NCBI GenBank assembly: GCA_027325475.1
Contig: DAIEFO010000037.1
Location: 1-11,840 of the forward strand
Length of the DNA stretch: 11,840 nt
Origin: Desulfobacteraceae bacterium
GTDB taxonomy: Bacteria > Desulfobacterota > Desulfobacteria > Desulfobacterales > Desulfatirhabdiaceae
Direction: 5' to 3'
Both the position numbers and the translations under genes were made by a program. Below, piece by piece: positions 7,612-11,840 of this stretch (positions are counted from its first letter, which is position 1; every line of letters begins with the position of its first letter). The notes below the pieces were generated by a model. The model searched no databases, was not told the DNA's origin, and was given only the letters and a program-made list of their open reading frames with translations.

Positions 7612-7640
7612 TTTATACGCATATCAAATATCAAAATCAA
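7612..7640 (-). promoter_or_regulatory. Possible queF promoter
   Basis: On the minus strand TTGATT (plus-strand 7635-7640) and TATAAA (7612-7617) are separated by 17 bp, giving a leader of about 95 nt ahead of queF. The surrounding sequence is very AT-rich, so chance matches are likely and confidence is limited. The stretch from 7511 to 7890 has no gene: it holds this candidate and the queF leader on one side and the cold-shock promoter and leader on the other. Confidence 0.35.
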
Positions 7641-7733
7641 TATTAATATTCAGGCTGTCTCTTATCGCGTAAAATCAGAACTGCGACAACCAGATATTTT
7701 TAGAAGTTTTTTTTTACGGATGAATTAATTATG

Positions 7734-7762
7734 TTGACATCCCCGAACAAAGCATTTACTAT
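7734..7762 (+). promoter_or_regulatory. Predicted sigma70-type promoter of the cold-shock gene
   Basis: A perfect -35 box TTGACA (7734-7739) lies 17 bp before TACTAT (7757-7762). Just upstream is AT-rich sequence with a run of nine T and GAATTAATTATG (about 7704-7733), which could serve as an UP element. Transcription would begin near 7769, leaving a leader of about 120 nt, a length typical of cspA-type mRNAs whose leader controls temperature-dependent stability and translation. Confidence 0.65.
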
Positions 7763-7768
7763 GGCTTA

Positions 7769-7890
7769 AATCAGTAAAGATATTGCAAAGCACTGCATAT
7801 CGGTTCGAGCACAAGGATTGTTCCATGTTGTCACAGTGACGACCTGAAGTCTGGGACCTTGATGATATTTTATGAAAGGAGGAAAGCACT
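7769..7890 (+). promoter_or_regulatory. Long structured 5' leader of the cold-shock mRNA
   Basis: The predicted leader contains the short perfect palindrome GTCACAGTGAC (7830-7840). It also contains TGACGACCTGA (7837-7847), which matches the E. coli cold-box sequence TGACGTACAGA at 8 of 11 positions, although it sits about 70 nt into the leader rather than near +1. The leader ends in AAAGGAGG (7875-7882), an almost full anti-16S match 8 nt before the ATG. Thermo-responsive control is an inference from length and context. Confidence 0.4.
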
Positions 7891-8091
7891 ATGGCAAATG
7901 GAATAGTTAAGTGGTTCAATGACAGCAAAGGTTTTGGTTTTATTGAACAAGAAAATGGTAAGGATGTGTTTGTTCATCATTCCGCCATCAACGCAACCGG
8001 TTTCAAATCACTTTCTGAAGGCGACCGCGTTACATTTGATGTGGTTCAAGGTCCCAAAGGGCCTGCAGCCGCCAATGTAACTCGTCAGTAA
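7891..8091 (+). CDS. Cold-shock protein, CspA family
   Basis: A 66-residue single-domain OB-fold RNA/DNA-binding protein that melts mRNA secondary structure. Both nucleic-acid-binding motifs are intact: RNP1 in KGFGFI (13-18) and RNP2 in VFVHH (26-30); the N-terminal GIVKWFN and the downstream GPKGPAAANV tail are also standard. The length matches the family exactly. The gene stands alone: it has its own promoter, a long leader, a very strong AAAGGAGG ribosome binding site and its own terminator. Csp paralogues differ in being cold-induced, constitutive or stationary-phase; the long leader favours regulated expression, but the paralogue cannot be named from this sequence. Confidence 0.97.
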   Translation: MANGIVKWFNDSKGFGFIEQENGKDVFVHHSAINATGFKSLSEGDRVTFDVVQGPKGPAAANVTRQ

Positions 8092-8122
8092 ACATCCGTT
8101 AGGCGTTTTTACGCTTATCATT

Positions 8123-8157
8123 AAAGGCATTCATATTTTTTATGAATGCCTTTTTTT
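8123..8157 (+). terminator. Intrinsic terminator of the cold-shock gene
   Basis: AAAGGCATTCATA (8123-8135) pairs perfectly with TATGAATGCCTTT (8141-8153) around a loop of five T, and the run continues in T to 8157. It lies 31 nt after the stop codon. A smaller hairpin, GCGT-TTTT-ACGC (8103-8114), precedes it. This is the only textbook Rho-independent terminator in the window. Confidence 0.92.
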
Positions 8158-8223
8158 ATTGGATCGCATCTCCCTCATGATGTCCAGAATCTATATGTCG
8201 GCACGTGGCGGCATCCCTTCGTT

Positions 8224-8273
8224 ATTGCGGCGCATACGGAAAATAGCCATTACATCTCAGTGATGGCCGCAAT
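8224..8273. repeat. Bulged inverted repeat at the 3' end of the dksA-radical SAM operon
   Basis: An outer stem ATTGCGG (8224-8230) / CCGCAAT (8267-8273) encloses an inner stem CCATTAC (8247-8253) / GTGATGG (8260-8266), which includes one G-T wobble, with a 16-nt bulge on the left side. It begins 6 nt beyond the radical SAM stop. There is no T-run on the minus strand, so it is not a normal terminator; an mRNA 3'-end structure is possible. Nothing else was recognised between the cold-shock terminator and this point. Confidence 0.35.
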
Positions 8274-8279
8274 GGGGAA

Positions 8280-9419
8280 TCACGGAATCATGTCAAAAAC
8301 ATTGCAGTAACCCTCAGCCTGCCTTATATCAGAAACAATCTTCCATGCAATCTGATGATCCGAAAGTTGCGGGCACGCTTCGACCGCGATATGGGTGCTG
8401 CATAATTGTTCGGATAGATAACGGATATTTTCATTTTTCAACCCCCTCATGACAGAAACACGCCGAGGATGAACCCCAAGCCATATCCGATCGCCACATT
8501 CATGGTGACGTTTCAGTATTTCCAGAGTGTTGTCACGATATATTTCCGCCATCACCAGGTGCCCGAACGCCGGATGCAGCGGTCCTGCGAGGACCATCGC
8601 GGTACTGCCCATATCTGTTGAAACCTGAAGCCCCATCCGAATGACAGGTATTCGGGCTTCATGAAAGATCAGGTAAAGCTGTTTAACAAGGGTAACACTT
8701 TCCAAAAGCGGCATCGGTGTGTACCTGCCAGCACGGTACCATCGCGCCAAAAGGCTGTGGTCAAGAACCACTGCCGGATAAATGCGGACAAAATCCGGAT
8801 GCAGATCGGCAATACGAAGGCCTGAAGAAATATCGACGCTGGCGTCACTTCCAGGAAGTCCTGTCATCATCTGTATCCCGACGGTATAGCCGCTGTCCCG
8901 CAGCAGGTGGACCGCCTGAACTGTATCCAGGGCCGTATGCCCCCTCTGGCACAATTCGAGAACCATATCGTTCATGGATTGCGCGCCTATCTCTATAGTG
9001 GTTACAGGAAATCCTGCAAGCAGTTCAAGATGCGAGGGTGTGATGGTGTCTGGCCGGGTGGAAAACCGGATGCTGTCCACGCTGCCGTCCAGGACAAACT
9101 GCCGGGCGATCGTCAAAAGACGGATAATTTCCGGAATCTCTATTCCCAAAAAATTGCCGCCGAAAAAAGCAATCTGAACAGAGCTGCGGCCCGGTGTCCG
9201 ATACTTCAGCCAGGCGTGGACAAACGATATAATTTCCGAATCAAATGGCAGAGAATCTGTTGCGTGTGTAATAATTTTCTGATTGCAGAATACACACTGA
9301 TGCGGACAGCCGGCGTGAGGCAGAAACACAGGGATGATGAACGGGCGAGAGGGGGGACTACTCGACAGCGTGCTGTATGAAGATATCGTATGCCTTTCTG
9401 GCCGCGTCCTGTTCTGCAT
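8280..9419 (-). CDS. Elp3-like radical SAM protein (no acetyltransferase domain)
   Basis: Predicted radical SAM enzyme of 379 residues from the ATG at 9419. The 4Fe-4S cluster motif is CPHQCVFC (Cys38, Cys42, Cys45). GGNF (87-90) is the SAM-binding element, followed by FSTRPD, an Elp3-type IEIGAQSMND and RGHT, GLPG (187-190) and a C-terminal LHPAFGHLV segment. These match Elp3-like proteins, but the GNAT domain of true Elp3 is absent. A relative of this kind lies beside rnc in many Firmicutes, as I recall; its substrate is not established, and tRNA modification is only an inference. The start is uncertain: the first conserved strand (FIIPVF) begins a few codons after the rnc stop and no ATG, GTG or TTG fits there, so the gene must begin inside rnc, either here or at an ATG at 9449. 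Confidence 0.85.
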   Translation of the reverse strand: MQNRTRPERHTISSYSTLSSSPPSRPFIIPVFLPHAGCPHQCVFCNQKIITHATDSLPFDSEIISFVHAWLKYRTPGRSSVQIAFFGGNFLGIEIPEIIRLLTIARQFVLDGSVDSIRFSTRPDTITPSHLELLAGFPVTTIEIGAQSMNDMVLELCQRGHTALDTVQAVHLLRDSGYTVGIQMMTGLPGSDASVDISSGLRIADLHPDFVRIYPAVVLDHSLLARWYRAGRYTPMPLLESVTLVKQLYLIFHEARIPVIRMGLQVSTDMGSTAMVLAGPLHPAFGHLVMAEIYRDNTLEILKRHHECGDRIWLGVHPRRVSVMRGLKNENIRYLSEQLCSTHIAVEACPQLSDHQIAWKIVSDIRQAEGYCNVFDMIP

Positions 9420-10062
9420 TTTTTTTGCTTTTTCCAAAACCCTGGGCATGAATGTCGCCGCACGTTAACTGAATAATAAACGCTTTATCGTGGTCGGGCC
9501 CTGTTTCACCCATAACGACATACTGCGGCATGGGGTAGCGGGTACTCTGAATGAGTTCCTGAAATTTGCTTTTATAATCCTGGATATCTGCGGATGGTGA
9601 ATTTACATCAATCAGCGGCATCATGTAGCGTGAGACAAGCTGAAATACGCCGGCATATCCTCCGTCCAGATAAACAGCCGCCATCAGGGCTTCGAAGGTA
9701 TTGGCCAGAATAGACGGTTTGGCGCGCCCATGCGTCAAGCTTTCTCCCTTACCCAGTTGAATATAGGCTCCAAGATCGATCAACCTGGCGATGTTGGACA
9801 ATTGCAGCTCATTCACCAGATACGCTCTCATGCGGGATAAATGCCCTTCGTTAAAATCCGGGTAATGCATCATCAGCAAATGTCCGGTGATCAGATTCAC
9901 GACAGCATCTCCTAAGAATTCGAGACGTTCGTTATCTGCCAGCCCTTTTCCCGGATGCTCATTGACAAAAGAGCTGTGACGCAGAGATCCTTCCAGCAGC
10001 GTTTTATCATTAAACGTATAATTCAGTCTTTTTTCAAGATCGGACAGTGCAGGAAGCGACAT
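9358..10062 (-). CDS. rnc: Ribonuclease III
   Basis: Double-strand-specific endoribonuclease that processes rRNA precursors and structured mRNAs; cytoplasmic homodimer. Counted from the ATG at 10062 it has 234 residues, close to the 226 of E. coli. The signature NERLEFLGD (44-52) carries metal-binding Glu45, Glu48 and Asp52, and Glu124 in ANTFEAL completes the site. Asn121 stands where E. coli has Asp114, a common and tolerated variant. The double-stranded RNA-binding domain covers about 162-231 (FQELIQ, GFGKSKKNAEQDAARKA). An in-frame GTG at 10077 would overlap the preceding gene, but its GAGGT lies directly against the start; the ATG has GAGTGGA 3 nt upstream and is preferred. The 3' end overlaps the radical SAM gene by at least 62 nt. 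Confidence 0.96.
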   Translation of the reverse strand: MSLPALSDLEKRLNYTFNDKTLLEGSLRHSSFVNEHPGKGLADNERLEFLGDAVVNLITGHLLMMHYPDFNEGHLSRMRAYLVNELQLSNIARLIDLGAYIQLGKGESLTHGRAKPSILANTFEALMAAVYLDGGYAGVFQLVSRYMMPLIDVNSPSADIQDYKSKFQELIQSTRYPMPQYVVMGETGPDHDKAFIIQLTCGDIHAQGFGKSKKNAEQDAARKAYDIFIQHAVE

Positions 10063-10070
10063 AATTCCAC

Positions 10071-10952
10071 TCAGCACACCTCGTGATGGCGTTCGACAAG
10101 GCGTTCATATACGGTATATGGAACTTTGAAATCACCCTTGCCGGATCCCATCTGAATTCCCGGTTTGACAGCGCCGTGAAAATCCGTTCCACCGGTGATA
10201 ATGAGATCGTGCTTCTGCGCCAGCGAAGAACAATATGCCGTGTATTCGGGAGAATGTTCCGGATAATATGCCTCGATGCCTTGAAGCCCCATCTCCTTCA
10301 GTGTCACAATCAGCGATTCCAGTCTGTCATTGTCAGGTATCTTCAGCAGAATTGGATGCGCCAGAACCGCCAGTCCACCAGCCTTTGAAATAATTTGAAT
10401 AGCCTGATCACAAGCCAGACGATATTTTTCGACATACGCCGGTTTTTGAAACCCCAGATACAGATCAAAGGCTTCATTGATGGATTTCACCAGACCTTTT
10501 TGAAGCATCAAACGGGCGATATGAGGTCTGCCTATCTGGGCACCGCCGGATATTCGGGACACTTCCTCTATGGAAACATCAATTCCCAAAGCATTCAGGC
10601 GATCGATGATGTGGGGATTGCGATTTTTTCGGGCAGACTGAAGGGTTTCCAGAGAAGCGTTTAATGTGGGGTCGTCCAACCGGATACCATATCCGAGAAT
10701 ATGCAGGCTTCCGGATATCCCCGATGAAAATGGCGCTGTGACACTGACTTCAATGCCCGTCAGGAGGCGTAGCGGTGTTGTCGTTACGGCGCCACATATT
10801 TCTCGGGAGCCTTTCAGAGTGTCATGATCTGTAATGGCAATGGCCGCAAGATGTGACTTCAGAGCCAGTCGAAGAATTTCATTCGGCGAAAGCGTGCCAT
10901 CTGAAGCCGTTGAATGGATATGCAGGTCAATGCCCGACGTGTTACAGTCCAA
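10071..10952 (-). CDS. PHP-domain phosphoesterase, RNase AM / TrpH-like
   Basis: A 293-residue metal-dependent phosphoesterase of the PHP superfamily. Metal ligands are all visible: DLHIHS (Asp9, His11, His13), Asp18, TDHDT (His43, Asp44), Glu68 in GIEVSV, His84 in LHILGYG, His199 in LAHP, and GTDFHG (Asp257, His259). The insert GRPHIARLM (141-149) is typical of the YciV/TrpH group, whose E. coli member hydrolyses 3',5'-nucleoside bisphosphates and trims 5' ends of rRNA precursors (RNase AM). The start is TTG, the only standard start codon in frame after an upstream stop that still keeps the first metal motif; AAAGG lies just before it. It overlaps dksA by 11 nt and lies 8 nt before the rnc ATG. 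The exact substrate here is inferred. Confidence 0.88.
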   Translation of the reverse strand: MDCNTSGIDLHIHSTASDGTLSPNEILRLALKSHLAAIAITDHDTLKGSREICGAVTTTPLRLLTGIEVSVTAPFSSGISGSLHILGYGIRLDDPTLNASLETLQSARKNRNPHIIDRLNALGIDVSIEEVSRISGGAQIGRPHIARLMLQKGLVKSINEAFDLYLGFQKPAYVEKYRLACDQAIQIISKAGGLAVLAHPILLKIPDNDRLESLIVTLKEMGLQGIEAYYPEHSPEYTAYCSSLAQKHDLIITGGTDFHGAVKPGIQMGSGKGDFKVPYTVYERLVERHHEVC

Positions 10953-11304
10953 GAGCCTTTTCCAGTGTTTCCTCTTTCATTTTACAATCAATACAATGTG
11001 TTGTAACCGGCCTTGCCTTCAGTCGCTCAAATGATATTTCTTCACCGCAAGACTCACAGATACCAAACGTGCCATTTTCAATTCTTGCTAATGCTTTCTT
11101 AACCTTGACAATAAGCTTGCTTTCCCGATCCCGAATCCGTAGCATAAAATTTCGGTCAGATTCCAGAGAAGCCCGATCTGTGGGGTCCGGAAAATTCTCT
11201 TTGGGATCGGTCATTCCAGTTACAGTTTCATCAGCCTGACTGAGTAATTCTTCCAGCAGGAAGTTTAACTGTTCTTTAAAGAAATCAATTTCTTTTTTTT
11301 TCAT
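10942..11304 (-). CDS. dksA: RNA polymerase-binding transcription factor DksA
   Basis: Binds the RNA polymerase secondary channel and, with ppGpp, represses rRNA promoters and adjusts amino acid promoters. The protein has 120 residues: a coiled-coil region (about 1-75) with the tip motif DPTDRA (40-45, the DxxDxA motif that reaches the active site), and a C-terminal zinc finger with Cys83, Cys86, Cys104 and Cys107. The stretch from NFPDPTDRA to CIDCK closely matches E. coli DksA, whose N-terminal part is longer. An upstream in-frame ATG at 11379 would add 25 poorly related residues; the ATG at 11304, with ACAGG 7 nt before it, fits the family better. It heads the minus-strand operon and its stop lies within the start of the PHP gene. 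Confidence 0.92.
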   Translation of the reverse strand: MKKKEIDFFKEQLNFLLEELLSQADETVTGMTDPKENFPDPTDRASLESDRNFMLRIRDRESKLIVKVKKALARIENGTFGICESCGEEISFERLKARPVTTHCIDCKMKEETLEKALGL

Positions 11305-11423
11305 AATCGGGCCTGTTGGTTTTGTCGTTGAACTGCATAACGCAAAATAAGAGAAAATCTTCTGTTTTTGTAATCGCAAAAAATACCAAAAATGAAATTT
11401 ATTGTAAAGGAGAAAAATTGGGT
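11305..11423. promoter_or_regulatory. Divergent dksA / HsdR_N-gene intergenic region
   Basis: This AT-rich gap of 119 bp must hold promoters for both directions. For dksA, a weak candidate on the minus strand is TTACAA (plus-strand 11368-11373) and TATTTT (11344-11349) with an 18-bp spacer. No convincing plus-strand -35/-10 pair was found. The plus-strand gene has AAAGGAG at 11406-11412. Confidence 0.3.
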
Positions 11424-11840
11424 ATGGAAGGGCACCATCTCATTCTTGGAGAACTGCAGGATATAATTACCGGTGAAACACTGCCGGATACCCTCGATGA
11501 ACGATACCGTCAGAAGCTGATGAGAATCTTACTGGAAAATAAAGGATATGTGCGTTCCGATATTCAGTGCAGAAACAAGCTGAACGTGCAGGCAGGCGAT
11601 AACGGTGCTGTCGTGAACGTAGATATGGCTGTCCGCATCAACGATAAAATCTGCATGATCATAAAATTCGCTCCAGGATCTCTGATTACCCGGCGCCGGC
11701 CTGCCATTGCCACTTCCAGATTGCTGACATCGTATCAGATTCCGGTGGTGGTCGTAACCAACGGCGAAGATGCCGATATTCTTGACGGAAATACTGGGGA
11801 TATCCTGAATGAGGGATTAAATGCCATTCCTTCCAAATCC
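11424..11840 (+). CDS. HsdR_N-type (HSDR_N_2) domain protein, 3' truncated
   Basis: The window ends inside this gene; 139 codons are visible and open. The sequence resembles the type I restriction enzyme R-subunit N-terminal (HSDR_N_2) family, a PD-(D/E)XK nuclease fold found as single-domain orphans in Desulfobacterota. Recognisable pieces are LGELQDIITGETLPDT (8-23), DERYRQKLMRILLENKGY (25-42), VNVDMAVRINDKICMIIKF (64-82), TRRRPAIATSRLL (89-101) and VVVVTNGEDADILDG (108-122). Asp67 and Lys81 fit the catalytic pattern, but the expected Glu two residues before the Lys is Ile79, so nuclease activity is doubtful. No methylase or specificity subunit is nearby. A TTG two codons upstream (11418) is only 5 nt from the AAAGGAG site, against 11 nt for the ATG, so the start is uncertain. 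Confidence 0.75.
   Translation, partial: MEGHHLILGELQDIITGETLPDTLDERYRQKLMRILLENKGYVRSDIQCRNKLNVQAGDNGAVVNVDMAVRINDKICMIIKFAPGSLITRRRPAIATSRLLTSYQIPVVVVTNGEDADILDGNTGDILNEGLNAIPSKS

Noticed and set aside
8907..9380. A 157-codon plus-strand open frame opposite the radical SAM gene
   Set aside because: The opposite strand encodes an intact cysteine motif and SAM-binding elements; the plus-strand product is low-complexity in character and matches nothing I recognise.
11305..11379. Longer DksA start at 11379
   Set aside because: The extra 25 residues do not resemble DksA family N-termini, and the ATG at 11304 has a usable ribosome binding site and begins a typical helical region.
11424..11840. 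A type I restriction-modification system at the right edge
   Set aside because: Only a short HsdR_N-like segment is visible, without helicase motifs, methylase or specificity genes, and its nuclease site looks degenerate.

Overview
The window is ordinary bacterial chromosome of moderate GC content with dense coding. Gene content and protein similarity recalled from memory point to a Desulfobacterota (former deltaproteobacterial) genome, probably in or near Desulfobacterales: a LivHMGF cluster running into ligA, a DksA with a close match to the proteobacterial C-terminal half, and an HsdR_N-type orphan protein familiar from that group. The taxonomic call is an inference and was not searched. 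There are no tRNA or rRNA genes, CRISPR arrays, transposases or phage genes.

Left block (1-5524, + strand): the 3' end of livH, then livM, livG, livF, ligA and acyP. From livM onward the genes abut or overlap (livM/livG adjacent, livG/livF 14-nt overlap, livF/ligA TGATG overlap, 9 nt before acyP), so this looks like one transcription unit joining a branched-chain amino acid ABC importer to the replicative NAD+-dependent DNA ligase and an acylphosphatase. A 13-bp perfect inverted repeat separates acyP from the convergent HU gene.

Middle block (5611-7510, - strand): queF (7-deazaguanine/queuosine pathway) is translationally coupled by an ATGA overlap to a predicted outer-membrane lipoprotein with a FlgT-C-like C-terminal domain. 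An intergenic stretch with repeats follows, then the HU gene with its own recognisable promoter. Divergent from queF is a cold-shock protein gene (7891-8091, + strand) with a good sigma70-type promoter, a ~120-nt leader, a very strong ribosome binding site and a textbook intrinsic terminator.

Right block (8280-11304, - strand, transcribed right to left): dksA, a PHP-domain phosphoesterase (RNase AM/TrpH-like), rnc (RNase III) and an Elp3-like radical SAM protein. All four overlap or nearly touch. Together they suggest an operon for control and maturation of stable RNA. Divergent from dksA, at the right edge, is a 3'-truncated gene for an HsdR_N-type (PD-(D/E)XK-fold) protein whose catalytic Glu position appears to be lost.

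No clearly new multi-gene system is evident. The items most worth a second look are the queF-coupled lipoprotein, the RNA-themed dksA operon, the degenerate HsdR_N protein and the two structured intergenic regions.
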